Position numbers and translations under genes: made by a program
In this document: positions 9,044-17,539 of the stretch, piece by piece
Position numbering within the stretch: the first letter of the stretch is position 1
Layout of the letters: every line of letters starts with the position of its first letter
Notes under the pieces: generated by a model
Seen by the model: only the letters and a program-made list of their open reading frames with translations
What the model was told of the DNA's origin: nothing
Databases searched by the model: none
Assembly: GCA_022792835.1 (NCBI GenBank)
Contig: JAAWBT010000086.1
Location: 1-53,693 of the forward strand
Source: Lachnospiraceae bacterium
GTDB lineage: Bacteria; Bacillota; Clostridia; Lachnospirales; Lachnospiraceae
Direction: 5' to 3'
DNA length: 53,693 nt

Positions 9044-9100
9044 GAAAAAACCACGGCCTTGCGCTTCTGTTCAACTATCCGCGCGTTTCCGTGGTTTTTC
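9044..9100 (-). terminator. Terminator downstream of tRNA-Val
   Basis: AAAAAACCACGG (9045-9056) and CCGTGGTTTTT (9089-9099) form a stem with a long internal loop. Read on the minus strand it ends in a T-tract and lies just after the tRNA gene. The A-tract on the other arm means it may work both ways. Confidence 0.65.
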
Positions 9101-9105
9101 TTTTC

Positions 9106-9178
9106 TGGAGACAACAGGGCTCGAACCTGCGACCTTCTACACGTCAAGCAGACGCTCTCCCAGCTGAGCTATGTCTCC
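9106..9178 (-). tRNA. tRNA-Val (anticodon GAC)
   Basis: The reverse complement folds as a full cloverleaf. The acceptor stem is GGAGACA with TGTCTCC, discriminator A; the D arm is GCTC...GAGC; the anticodon stem TCTGC/GTAGA closes the loop TTGACGT, giving anticodon GAC; the T loop is TTCGAGC. CCA is not encoded. It decodes GUC/GUU valine codons. It has its own promoter and terminator. Confidence 0.97.
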
Positions 9179-9190
9179 GCTACATCCAAT

Positions 9191-9219
9191 AGTATAACGG
9201 AAAGCGGAGAAAAATGCAA
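9191..9219 (-). promoter_or_regulatory. Predicted tRNA-Val promoter
   Basis: On the minus strand: -35 TTGCAT (9219-9214), 17-base spacer, -10 TATACT (9196-9191). It sits 12 bases upstream of the tRNA 5' end. Confidence 0.75.
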
Positions 9220-9337
9220 GCGAAATCTGATTTGAGTTTCCGCATTTTTCCCTGGAACGGCTGTCTGGCAAAGTGTATCGAAAAGGAAAGGCAGAGGGAG
9301 ATCATAGGGATGAAGTTATGTAAATATTTTCCTGGAC

Positions 9338-9366
9338 TTGACAAATCCCGCCCAGTACGTTACAAT
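9338..9366 (+). promoter_or_regulatory. Promoter of the tryptophan T-box leader
   Basis: A consensus -35 TTGACA (9338-9343), 17-base spacer, -10 TACAAT (9361-9366). Transcription should start near 9373, giving a leader of about 350 bases. Confidence 0.85.
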
Positions 9367-9372
9367 GTGGAA

Positions 9373-9673
9373 GAACTGAATCATTTAAACCTGTGACGGA
9401 GAGAAGTATCCGGCATACAAACGTGCAGAGAGCCCCCAGTTGGTGCGAGCGGGGCCGGGAGTAGCCGGTGAATGGACTTCGGAGGGCGGACCGAAAGGCA
9501 GAGGAGAGATATATTTTCCAGGCAGCCAAGTAGGGGCCGACGGGCATCCCACCCGTTATCCATCGGGACGCGTATGGATGGTACGTGAGAGCGAGTGGAC
9601 GTATAACGTCAATTTGGGTGGTATCGCAGAAGCATAGGCTTTTGTCCCATTGTGGGGCAGAGGCTGTTTTTTT
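9373..9673 (+). ncRNA. T-box riboswitch, tryptophan-specific (specifier UGG)
   Basis: The leader has the T-box hallmarks in order: a 5' GAGAGAAGTA element, a distal stem I segment (TTGGTGCGAGCGGGG), a specifier loop GTGAATGGAC, the conserved T-box GGGTGGTATCGC (about 9616-9627), and a terminator. The codon following GAA in the specifier loop is TGG (9473-9475), which is Trp. Uncharged tRNA-Trp would pair with UGG and with the T-box bulge and favour the antiterminator, switching on the transporter genes when tryptophan is short. The downstream TrpXYZ-type operon agrees with the specifier. Confidence 0.9.
9637..9673 (+). terminator. Attenuator terminator of the T-box
   Basis: GGCTTTTGTCCCA (9637-9649) pairs over 13 positions, including G-U pairs, with TGGGGCAGAGGCT (9653-9665). 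TTTTTTT follows at 9667-9673. The 5' arm lies just after the T-box sequence, as expected for mutually exclusive structures. Confidence 0.85.
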
Positions 9674-9722
9674 ATGCACAAGCCCGTGCAGGAGAATTAT
9701 GTGTAATTAGGAGGACATCATT

Positions 9723-10772
9723 ATGAGAAAACACAACCTGGTAAAAAAAGCAGTCGCTATGACAGCAGCCATCGCCATGGGTCTTTCCCTGCTTGCCTGC
9801 GGAGGCGGCGAGAAGGAGACAAAAGCGCCGGAGACAAAGAGAGAAGAGACAGCCGGTGTAGAAAACGGAGAGAAGAAGCTGAAGGTTGCCATTGTGAAGC
9901 AGATGGACCATGCGTCTTTGGATGAGATCGCAGATGCCGTCGCGGCAGAGCTTGACGCTCTTGGCCAGACAAACGGCATTACCATTGAATATGAGATTTA
10001 TTCCGGACAAGGGGAGCAGAACACTTTAAAGCAGATTGGTGATCAGGCAGTTGCGGACAATGTGGATGTCATCATTCCGATTGCCACCCTGGCGGCTCAG
10101 GTGATGACCGTGTGTGCCGAAGAGACAAAGACACCTGTGGTTTATGCGGCGATCTCTGACCCGGAGGAAGCCGAGGTGACAGGCATTGACTATGTAAAGG
10201 GAACCAGCGATGCCCTGAATACGGAATTTATCATGGATATGATGTTCAAACAGAATCCGGATATCAAGAAGGTGGGGCTGCTTTATTCTCTGTCAGAAGC
10301 AAACTCTGCAACGCCCATTGCCGAGGCGAAGGCTTATCTGGATGCAAAGCAGATCCCTTACACAGAAGCCACTGCAAACACCAACGATGAGGTGATCGCG
10401 GCGGCCAGTGTCCTGGTGTCAGAAGAGGTAGATGCGATCTTTACCCCCACGGATAATGTGATCATGTCGGCAGAGCTTGCCATTGCAGATACCCTGATCG
10501 ATGCGGGCATTCCTCATTATACAGGCGCGGACTCCTTTGTGAGAAATGGCGCTTTTATCACCTGCGGCGTCAACTATACGGACCTTGGCACGAAGACCGC
10601 AGATCTGGCTTACCAGGCAGTGATGGAAGGCATGGAAGGTATGGAGGACTACTATAAAATGGACGGCGGCATCATCACCGTCAATACAGAAACGGCAGAA
10701 GGACTTAAGATTGATTATTCCATATTCAAAGATATGGGAGAATTGGTTGAGGTTCAGACCACCGAGGAATAA
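9723..10772 (+). CDS. trpX: Tryptophan ABC transporter substrate-binding lipoprotein
   Basis: This 349-residue protein starts with a lipoprotein signal (residues 1-26) ending in the lipobox LLAC, followed by a Glu/Lys/Thr linker. The rest matches the ABC_sub_bind (COG2984) family: KVAIVKQMDHASLDEI, TPVVYAAISDPEEA, VGLLYSLSEANS. It should bind the substrate outside the membrane and hand it to the permease encoded 39 bases downstream. The tryptophan T-box supports tryptophan or a precursor as substrate. AGGAGG precedes the ATG. The substrate assignment rests on the riboswitch, not on binding residues. Confidence 0.87.
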   Translation: MRKHNLVKKAVAMTAAIAMGLSLLACGGGEKETKAPETKREETAGVENGEKKLKVAIVKQMDHASLDEIADAVAAELDALGQTNGITIEYEIYSGQGEQNTLKQIGDQAVADNVDVIIPIATLAAQVMTVCAEETKTPVVYAAISDPEEAEVTGIDYVKGTSDALNTEFIMDMMFKQNPDIKKVGLLYSLSEANSATPIAEAKAYLDAKQIPYTEATANTNDEVIAAASVLVSEEVDAIFTPTDNVIMSAELAIADTLIDAGIPHYTGADSFVRNGAFITCGVNYTDLGTKTADLAYQAVMEGMEGMEDYYKMDGGIITVNTETAEGLKIDYSIFKDMGELVEVQTTEE

Positions 10773-10811
10773 CTGGGATTTACGGGACAGCCGGGAAGAA
10801 GGAGGATTCTC

Positions 10812-11726
10812 ATGGTTTTTATCACTCAGACGGCCCTGGAGCTGGGCTTCATGTATGCACTGGTATCCATGGCTCTGTTTTTAAGCTATCGGGTGCTGGA
10901 TATCGCAGATCTGACCACGGACGGAGCCTTTGTCCTGGGAATGGCCGTGTCAGTCTCACTGGCAGCGGCAGGACATCCGTTCCTGGCCATTCCCGCGGCT
11001 ATGGCGGCAGGAGCTATGGCTGGATTTGTCACTGCTTTTCTTCAGACTAAAATGGGGGTGCCTTCGATTTTGGCGGGGATTGTCACCAACACGGGACTTT
11101 ACACGGTCAATCTGATGGCCATGGGATGGAGCTCCAACGTGAACCTTTTAAAACAGGAGACCATTTTCAGCTTATTTAAAAACACCGGGATCGGCGGAAG
11201 CTGGTACGAATTTGTGGTGGCGGCAGTGGTGGTGGTGGCGGCGGGAATTTTCCTGATCTGGTTTTTAAGTACCAGGCTGGGGCTTTCGATCCGGGCCACT
11301 GGGGATAACCGGGATATGGTGCGGGCTTCCTCTGTCAATCCTGTCTTCACAATCACAGTGGGTTTATGTATTTCCAATGCCCTGACGGCTCTCTCGGGAG
11401 CCGTGGTGGGGCAGCTCCAGAAGTCGGCGGATATCAACGGCGGTACCGGGATCGTGGTCATCGGCCTGGCCTGTCTGATCATCGGGGAGACGGTCATCGG
11501 CCGCGGTTCCATCCGGCGGGGCATTCTTGCCGTTGTGACTGGAAGCGTGATCTATCGCTTCATCTACGCGGTTGTCCTGAAGACAAAAATTGTTCCCATT
11601 GAATGTCTGAAGCTGGTGACGGCAGTCATCGTGGCCTTGGCCATTGCCATGCCTGCCTTAAAGGCTTATGGGGCCCTCAGAAAACGCAGATGGGCGGCAG
11701 TTTCCAGAAAGAAAGGGGGGCGTTAA
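10812..11726 (+). CDS. trpY: Tryptophan ABC transporter permease
   Basis: This 304-residue protein has about eight or nine hydrophobic segments and is of the branched-chain-amino-acid/ribose permease superfamily (BPD_transp_2). It shows the cytoplasmic coupling region RATGDNRDMVRASSVNP near residues 160-177. It sits between the binding lipoprotein and the ATPase, with AAGGAGG at 10799-10805. As in other TrpXYZ systems it is the only permease gene, so it should form a homodimer. The basic C-terminus is cytoplasmic. Confidence 0.87.
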   Translation: MVFITQTALELGFMYALVSMALFLSYRVLDIADLTTDGAFVLGMAVSVSLAAAGHPFLAIPAAMAAGAMAGFVTAFLQTKMGVPSILAGIVTNTGLYTVNLMAMGWSSNVNLLKQETIFSLFKNTGIGGSWYEFVVAAVVVVAAGIFLIWFLSTRLGLSIRATGDNRDMVRASSVNPVFTITVGLCISNALTALSGAVVGQLQKSADINGGTGIVVIGLACLIIGETVIGRGSIRRGILAVVTGSVIYRFIYAVVLKTKIVPIECLKLVTAVIVALAIAMPALKAYGALRKRRWAAVSRKKGGR

Positions 11727-11728
11727 AG

Positions 11729-12529
11729 ATGCTTCAGATTGATTCTGTATCGAAAACCTTTAATGGGGGTACAGTCAACGAAAAGAAAGCTCTTTCCGGT
11801 TTGTCTCTCCACCTGGCGCCAGGGGACTTTGTTACCATTGTCGGTTCCAACGGGGCAGGAAAATCTACTTTATTTAATGCAGTGGCCGGGAGCTTTTACG
11901 CAGACGAGGGCTCCATTACCCTGGACGGAAAAGACATCACTTTTACCCCGGAGTATAAGCGCAGCCGGGTGATCGGGCGGCTGTTCCAGGATCCCCTTCG
12001 AGGCACGGCTCCCCACATGACAATTGAGGAAAACCTGGCCCTCGCCTATCTGCGCACCTCAAAAGGGACGGCGCCCTTCAGCCGTATTTCCAAAAAAGAT
12101 AAGACTTTTTTTAAAGAAAAGCTGGCTCTTTTGGACATGGGGCTGGAAGAGCGGATGAGCCAGCCGGTGGGGCTCTTATCCGGCGGACAGAGACAGGCGC
12201 TGACCCTCCTCATGTCAACCATCGTGCCGCCGAAGCTTTTACTGTTAGACGAACATACAGCAGCCCTGGACCCGGCGGCAGCAGAAAAAATTCTGGCGCT
12301 GACCACCCAGATCGTGGCGGAAAATCACATCACCTGCATGATGGTAACCCATAATATGAACCAGGCATTGAGCGTGGGAAACCGCACCTTTATGATGGCA
12401 GACGGAAAGATTATCCTGGACATTTCCGGCACAGAGCGGGAGGGGATGACCGTGGACGGACTTCTCACACGCTTTAAAGACAGCGCCGGCCATGCTCTGG
12501 ATAATGACAGGATCCTCCTGTCCAGATAA
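11729..12529 (+). CDS. trpZ: Tryptophan ABC transporter ATPase
   Basis: This 266-residue ATPase carries Walker A GSNGAGKST, signature LSGGQRQALTLLM, Walker B LLLLDEH and the His-loop MVTHNM. The D-loop reads HTAALDP, with H where many ATPases have P. It powers import by the TrpX/TrpY pair. The ATG at 11729 lies two bases after the permease stop and has AAAGGGGGGC upstream; a longer frame to 11603 only overlaps the permease gene. A new promoter for ilvE begins 60 bases later. Confidence 0.88.
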   Translation: MLQIDSVSKTFNGGTVNEKKALSGLSLHLAPGDFVTIVGSNGAGKSTLFNAVAGSFYADEGSITLDGKDITFTPEYKRSRVIGRLFQDPLRGTAPHMTIEENLALAYLRTSKGTAPFSRISKKDKTFFKEKLALLDMGLEERMSQPVGLLSGGQRQALTLLMSTIVPPKLLLLDEHTAALDPAAAEKILALTTQIVAENHITCMMVTHNMNQALSVGNRTFMMADGKIILDISGTEREGMTVDGLLTRFKDSAGHALDNDRILLSR

Positions 12530-12592
12530 AGGAGGGACTGTTCCGTATTTCTTTTGTTTTTTAAAGATGAAAGAAACTTACAGGAAAGAGGA

Positions 12593-12621
12593 TTGAAAAT
12601 CATTTCGGGTTGAGGTATACT
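12593..12621 (+). promoter_or_regulatory. Predicted ilvE promoter
   Basis: -35 TTGAAA (12593-12598), 17-base spacer, -10 TATACT (12616-12621), 47 bases upstream of the ilvE ATG. Confidence 0.8.
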
Positions 12622-12668
12622 TTAAGAAAAATTTGGCTGCCTGCAGACAGCAGAATGGAGACCTATAT

Positions 12669-13694
12669 ATGGAAAAGAAAAATATCGACTGGGGAAATCT
12701 TGGATTTTCCTATATGGAAACAGACAAACGGTTTGTCTCCAACTTCAAAGACGGTGTATGGGATGAGGGAGAGCTGATTTCCGAGGCAAATGTGACTATG
12801 AGCGAGTGCGCCTGCGTCCTTCAGTATGCACAGACCTGCTTTGAGGGCCTGAAAGCATATACCACAGAGGACGGGCATATCGTGACCTTCCGCCCTGATC
12901 TCAATGCGGAGAGGATGGAAGCTTCTGCAAAGCGTCTGGAGATGCCTGTATTCCCGAAGGAGCGTTTTATCGATGCGGTAGTCCAGGTGGTGGCGGCCAA
13001 TGAGGCGTATGTGCCTCCCTTCGGTTCCGGAGCGACTCTGTATCTGCGGCCCTTTATGTATGGAAAGAACGCCGTTATCGGCGTGAAGCCTGCGGATGAG
13101 TTTGAGTTCCGCGTGTTCTGCACACCGGTGGGCCCTTATTTTAAGGGCGGCGTGAAGCCTCTGACGATCCGCGTCAGTGATTTTGACCGGGCCGCGCCGG
13201 GGGGGACCGGCCATATCAAGGCTGGCCTCAACTATGCCATGAGCCTTCATGCCATTGTGTCCGCCCATGAGGAGGGCTACGATGAGAATATGTACCTGGA
13301 TCCTAAGACCAGGACAAAGGTGGAGGAGACCGGCGGAGCCAACTTCCTGTTCGTGACAAAGGACAATAAAGTGGTAACACCCAAATCCAGCAGCATCCTG
13401 CCTTCCATCACCCGCCGTTCTTTGGTACATGTGGCCAAAGAATATCTGGGACTGGAAGTAGAAGAGCGGGAGATTTATCTGGATGAGGTGAAGGACTTCG
13501 CAGAGTGCGGCCTTTGCGGCACGGCGGCTGTGATCTCTCCTGTGGGTAAGATTGTGGATCACGGAACGGAAATCTGCCTGCCCAGCGGCATGGCGGAGAT
13601 GGGACCTGTGACCAAGAAACTTTATGATACCCTGACCGGCATCCAGATGGGACGCATCGAAGCGCCGGAAGGATGGATTAAAGTGATTAAATAA
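12669..13694 (+). CDS. ilvE: Branched-chain amino acid aminotransferase
   Basis: IlvE transfers the amino group between glutamate and the 2-oxo acids of Val, Leu and Ile, the last step of their synthesis. The 341-residue protein is a fold-type IV PLP enzyme of the larger BCAT group II. The PLP lysine is K184 in GGTGHIKAGLNYA. YAQTCFEGLKAY and FGSGATLYLRPFM are family blocks. The ATG at 12669 with GGAG upstream fits the family start; a 12-codon extension lies over the leader. It has its own promoter and a strong terminator. Confidence 0.94.
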   Translation: MEKKNIDWGNLGFSYMETDKRFVSNFKDGVWDEGELISEANVTMSECACVLQYAQTCFEGLKAYTTEDGHIVTFRPDLNAERMEASAKRLEMPVFPKERFIDAVVQVVAANEAYVPPFGSGATLYLRPFMYGKNAVIGVKPADEFEFRVFCTPVGPYFKGGVKPLTIRVSDFDRAAPGGTGHIKAGLNYAMSLHAIVSAHEEGYDENMYLDPKTRTKVEETGGANFLFVTKDNKVVTPKSSSILPSITRRSLVHVAKEYLGLEVEEREIYLDEVKDFAECGLCGTAAVISPVGKIVDHGTEICLPSGMAEMGPVTKKLYDTLTGIQMGRIEAPEGWIKVIK

Positions 13695-13707
13695 AAAATA
13701 CCAGACA

Positions 13708-13731
13708 AAAACCCCCGTCTCCGGGGGTTTT
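13708..13731 (+). terminator. Terminator after ilvE
   Basis: AAAACCCCCG (13708-13717) and CGGGGGTTTT (13722-13731) form a perfect 10-base stem with a four-base loop. The hairpin ends 37 bases after the ilvE stop. Confidence 0.9.
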
Positions 13732-13740
13732 GCCATGTAA

Positions 13741-13970
13741 AAATTTTTAAGGTTGAAAAGAGGAGTAGCCGGTGCGGTCTGCACCGGCCGAGTATGAAAA
13801 AGACAATCTATATAAATGGTAGTTGTTGTTTGTCGAAGCTGACGGCGGTTGCGCGCTTTTGTTGCTGTCAACTTCATTTGATGGTTCCAGTATACTGGTT
13901 AATTGTGACAAGAGTTTGTATGATTTCTAAAAAAAGCGTGAAGATTATTAGGGATTTCTTTCGGTTTGAT
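13741..13970. other. Non-coding stretch with strong inverted repeats
   Basis: No gene is supported. GCCGGTGC/GCACCGGC (13768-13775, 13781-13788) is a perfect 8-base hairpin arm pair. A longer imperfect pair links GAAGCTGACGGC (about 13838) with GCTGTCAACTTC (about 13864). CCAGTATACTGG (13887-13898) is a perfect 12-base palindrome. A structured RNA or operator is possible, but I recognise no known class. Confidence 0.4.
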
Positions 13971-14021
13971 AAAAAACTAACGCACTGGTGTGCCAAAGGC
14001 CGGGTGGCCGGGAAGTTAGTT
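13971..14021 (-). terminator. Terminator of the small minus-strand gene
   Basis: On the minus strand AACTAAC (14021-14015) overlaps the stop codon and pairs with GTTAGTT (13981-13975), enclosing a GC-rich inner stem. A TTTTTT run (13976-13971) follows. Confidence 0.65.
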
Positions 14022-14198
14022 CCCTTTGGAACTTAAGGGATTGTGGCCGTTCTCCCAGAAAGGGTTATTGTCGGGGACAGGACGGTCGTTTTCTGTGTAA
14101 TCGGAGAATTGGCGGATCGCAAAATCCGGTTCCTCAAAGTGGTCTCCGGGAATATTATTCTTGGGTTTTCCTGTCAGGGAATCGCTTGTGTTTTTCAT
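14016..14198 (-). CDS. Small protein of unknown function
   Basis: This 60-residue protein (starts MKNTSDSLTGKPKNNIPGDH, ends LSSKGN) is hydrophilic, Asn/Pro/Asp-rich, and has no membrane helix. Three things support it as real: GAGG eight bases before the ATG, a TATAAT -10 on the same strand (14252-14257 region), and a hairpin with T-run starting at its stop codon. I do not recognise the family. It lies alone between ilvE and ilvN, opposite to both. A chance frame is possible given its size. Confidence 0.5.
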   Translation of the reverse strand: MKNTSDSLTGKPKNNIPGDHFEEPDFAIRQFSDYTENDRPVPDNNPFWENGHNPLSSKGN

Positions 14199-14365
14199 GG
14201 ATGATACCTCGCTGTCTCTGATTTGTGAGGTTAGTATGTGCAGGAAGCAGAAGATTATACATGATTAAAAGCGAAGCGTATATATGTATACATGCTGCGA
14301 ATAAAAGCTATAACTAATAGGTATGGAAATATGGGGGAAATATAACAAAAAAAGGGGAACAGCGA

Positions 14366-14394
14366 TTGAAATTCCGAAAATGGTGTGCTATTAT
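14366..14394 (+). promoter_or_regulatory. Predicted ilvN promoter
   Basis: -35 TTGAAA (14366-14371), 17-base spacer, -10 TATTAT (14389-14394), 43 bases before the ilvN ATG. No attenuator or T-box is seen. Confidence 0.75.
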
Positions 14395-14437
14395 GGGAAT
14401 AATCCGTTGAAAGACATAACTTGGAAGGAGGACGCTT

Positions 14438-14935
14438 ATGAGAAGAGCAGTATTCTCGCTTTTAATGGAAAATACACCCGGTGTTTTGAGCAGGATTTCC
14501 GGGCTTTTCAGCCGCAGAGGCTACAATATTGACAGTCTGACCGTAGGAGAGACGGAGAATCCCGCTTACTCCAGGATGACAGTAGTTGCCAGAGGAGACG
14601 ATGAGATTTTAGAGCAGATCCACAGGCAGCTGGACAAGCTGGTGGATGTCATTGAGATTAAAGAACTGAAATCCCATACAACTTCCGTGTGCAGAGAGCT
14701 GGTGCTTTTAAAGGTAGAAACAGCGCCGGAGGAGAGGGATCAGCTTCTTTCTATTGTAAATATATTCCGGGCAAAGGTCATCGACGTGGCAGAGGACTCC
14801 CTGATCATTGAGCTGACTGGAAATCAGGCGAAGGTGGATGCGTTCCTCCGTCTGATCCATGGCTTTACGGTCCGGGAAATGGCGAGAACAGGTCTTACGG
14901 GTCTTGAAAGAGGCGGCGTATCACCCATAAATTAA
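14438..14935 (+). CDS. ilvN: Acetolactate synthase small (regulatory) subunit
   Basis: IlvN/IlvH binds valine through its ACT domain and activates and feedback-inhibits the catalytic subunit IlvB. The 165-residue protein has the N-terminal ACT domain (SLLMENTPGVLSRISGLFSRRGYNIDSL) and the C-terminal ALS_ss_C domain (ELVLLKVETAPEERDQLL...ELTGNQAKVDAFL). AAGGAGG lies seven bases before the ATG. No ilvB lies in the window, so the catalytic subunit must be encoded elsewhere. IlvC follows 32 bases later. Confidence 0.93.
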   Translation: MRRAVFSLLMENTPGVLSRISGLFSRRGYNIDSLTVGETENPAYSRMTVVARGDDEILEQIHRQLDKLVDVIEIKELKSHTTSVCRELVLLKVETAPEERDQLLSIVNIFRAKVIDVAEDSLIIELTGNQAKVDAFLRLIHGFTVREMARTGLTGLERGGVSPIN

Positions 14936-14964
14936 ATTCTATTACGATATTCATGGAGGAATGA

Positions 14965-15978
<1,014 letters not shown>

Positions 15979-16003
15979 GGAAAATGAAAACAGATAAAGG
16001 CAG

Positions 16004-16032
16004 GCGGCAGAGTGTAAAGGCTCTGCCGCTTT
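16004..16032 (+). terminator. Hairpin after ilvC
   Basis: GCGGCAGAG (16004-16012) pairs with CTCTGCCGC (16021-16029), followed by a short TTT. The weak T-run suggests a partial terminator, so some reading into yaaA is possible. Confidence 0.6.
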
Positions 16033-16064
16033 ACCATATTTTGCAAAAAAGGTGGGGATCTGTT

Positions 16065-16844
16065 ATGAAGATTGTGATTTCCCCGGCAAAACAGATGGTT
16101 TCCAACACGGATATCCTGGATATTTGCGGGATGCCGGTATTTCTTTCACAGGCAGAAGAAATTCTGGATTATCTAAGGCAGCTTTCTTATGAGGAGGCAA
16201 AGAAACTTTGGGCCTGTAACGACAAGCTGGCCCGGTTAAATTATGAGAGGCTTTTCTGTATGGATCTGCACCGCAGCCTGACTCCGGCCATTCTTTCCTA
16301 CGACGGGCTTGCATTCAAATACATGGCTCCCAGAGTGTTTGAGTACGGCCAGTTTGATTATGTGCAGGAAAATCTACGGATCCTTTCCGGGTTTTATGGG
16401 GTGCTAAAACCCTTGGACGGCGTGACCCCTTACCGTCTGGAAATGCAGGCGAGGGCAAAGGTTGGCGGCACGAAGGATCTGTATGAATACTGGGGGAGCA
16501 GACTGTACCGGGAAGTATTGGATGAAAGCAGGCTCCTCATCAATCTGGCCTCCAAAGAATATTCCAGGTGCCTTGCGAAATACCTGACTCCGGATGAAAC
16601 GGTTGTTACCTGCGTATTTGGAGAACTGGAAAAGGGAAAAGTGGTACAAAAAGGTGTTTACGCAAAAATGGCCAGGGGCGAGATGGTCCGTTTTATGGCG
16701 GAACGAAACATAGAAACACCGGAAAAGATGAAGGAGTTTGACTGGCTGGGGTATCGGTTTGACCCTGGACGGTCAGATGAAGGGAATTACATATTTATAC
16801 GTGAGAGGGAGGGAACCCATGGACTACGACTGCCTGATCATTGA
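16065..16844 (+). CDS. yaaA: YaaA-family peroxide stress protein
   Basis: This 259-residue protein begins MKIVISPAKQM and contains ILSGFYGVLKPLDGVTPYRLEM, the diagnostic blocks of the YaaA/DUF328 (UPF0246) family. Escherichia coli YaaA limits free iron and oxidative damage during H2O2 stress and binds DNA. The ATG at 16065 has GGTGGGGATC upstream; a longer frame into ilvC is not credible. The 3' end overlaps the response regulator by 26 bases, which couples it to the long cluster that follows. Confidence 0.88.
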   Translation: MKIVISPAKQMVSNTDILDICGMPVFLSQAEEILDYLRQLSYEEAKKLWACNDKLARLNYERLFCMDLHRSLTPAILSYDGLAFKYMAPRVFEYGQFDYVQENLRILSGFYGVLKPLDGVTPYRLEMQARAKVGGTKDLYEYWGSRLYREVLDESRLLINLASKEYSRCLAKYLTPDETVVTCVFGELEKGKVVQKGVYAKMARGEMVRFMAERNIETPEKMKEFDWLGYRFDPGRSDEGNYIFIREREGTHGLRLPDH

Positions 16845-17493
16845 CGATGAAAAGCTGCTTGCAGACAGCACTGCGGAATATTTTAATTTGTTTGGTGTGA
16901 AGACTGCGGTGTGCTACGGGGCATTTGCGTGCAGGAGCTTTCTCGAGAGGAATACGGCAAAACTCCTTCTCCTGGATATCAATCTGGATGACGGCAGTGG
17001 ATTTGCACTCTGTAAGGAGCTTCGGGAACGGACTCAGAATCCAATTCTCTTCATCTCGGCCAGGACCAGCGACGACGATCAGATCATGGCATTTCATATC
17101 GGCGGTGATGATTATGTGCAAAAGCCTTATTCCCTGGGGGTCCTTCTGGCAAAGGTGAAAGCAGTGTTAAAGCGGCTGGGGCAGAAGGAGAAAGGCGGAT
17201 ATACGGACGGCTGGCTGGAGATTGACCTTCCGGGAAAAAGGGTGAGCGCCGGAGGGAAAGTCATGAAACTGACCGCCATGGAATTTAAGCTGCTTTCCTA
17301 TCTGGCAGAGAGGGAGGGGCAGGTGGTCTCCAAGCAGGAGTTGTTTGAGAAGGTCTGGGAGGATAAGTTCACAGGGGACGGGACTCTCAATGTGCATATC
17401 CGAAAGATTCGGGAAGCCATCGAGCCGGAGCCCGGGAATCCCCAGTATATCCTTACAGTCTGGGGGGAAGGGTATCGGTTTGCAAAGCATTGA
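16819..17493 (+). CDS. OmpR-family response regulator (Bce-like)
   Basis: This 224-residue regulator has a receiver domain (residues 1-120) with phosphoacceptor D53 (LLLDINLDDGSG), acidic pocket D9/D10 and K105-region QKPYS. A winged-helix DNA-binding domain follows (about 128-224, MKLTAMEFKLLSYLAEREGQVVSKQEL). The phrase SARTSDDDQIMAFHIGGDDY resembles BceR-type regulators, which answer to peptide antibiotics. The ATG at 16819 has GAGGGAGGG upstream. No kinase is adjacent; the likely partner kinase is seven kilobases downstream on the same strand, next to the ABC genes. Confidence 0.87.
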   Translation: MDYDCLIIDDEKLLADSTAEYFNLFGVKTAVCYGAFACRSFLERNTAKLLLLDINLDDGSGFALCKELRERTQNPILFISARTSDDDQIMAFHIGGDDYVQKPYSLGVLLAKVKAVLKRLGQKEKGGYTDGWLEIDLPGKRVSAGGKVMKLTAMEFKLLSYLAEREGQVVSKQELFEKVWEDKFTGDGTLNVHIRKIREAIEPEPGNPQYILTVWGEGYRFAKH

Positions 17494-17539
17494 AAGGGAG
17501 TGGCCTGGGTGGCTGTCAAAAGAGGCGGGAGATGTGGAT

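Noticed and set aside
13760-13900. Possible T-box or manganese (yybP-ykoY) riboswitch, because of GGAGTAGCCGGTG
   Set aside because: There is no T-box GGGTGG motif, no antiterminator and no closing strand for a first stem. The likeness is limited to a few bases.
13794-14036. An 80-codon plus-strand frame after the ilvE terminator
   Set aside because: No ribosome binding site lies before its ATG, it starts right after a strong hairpin and runs through the terminator of the minus-strand gene. Its Cys/Lys-rich product looks like translated non-coding DNA.
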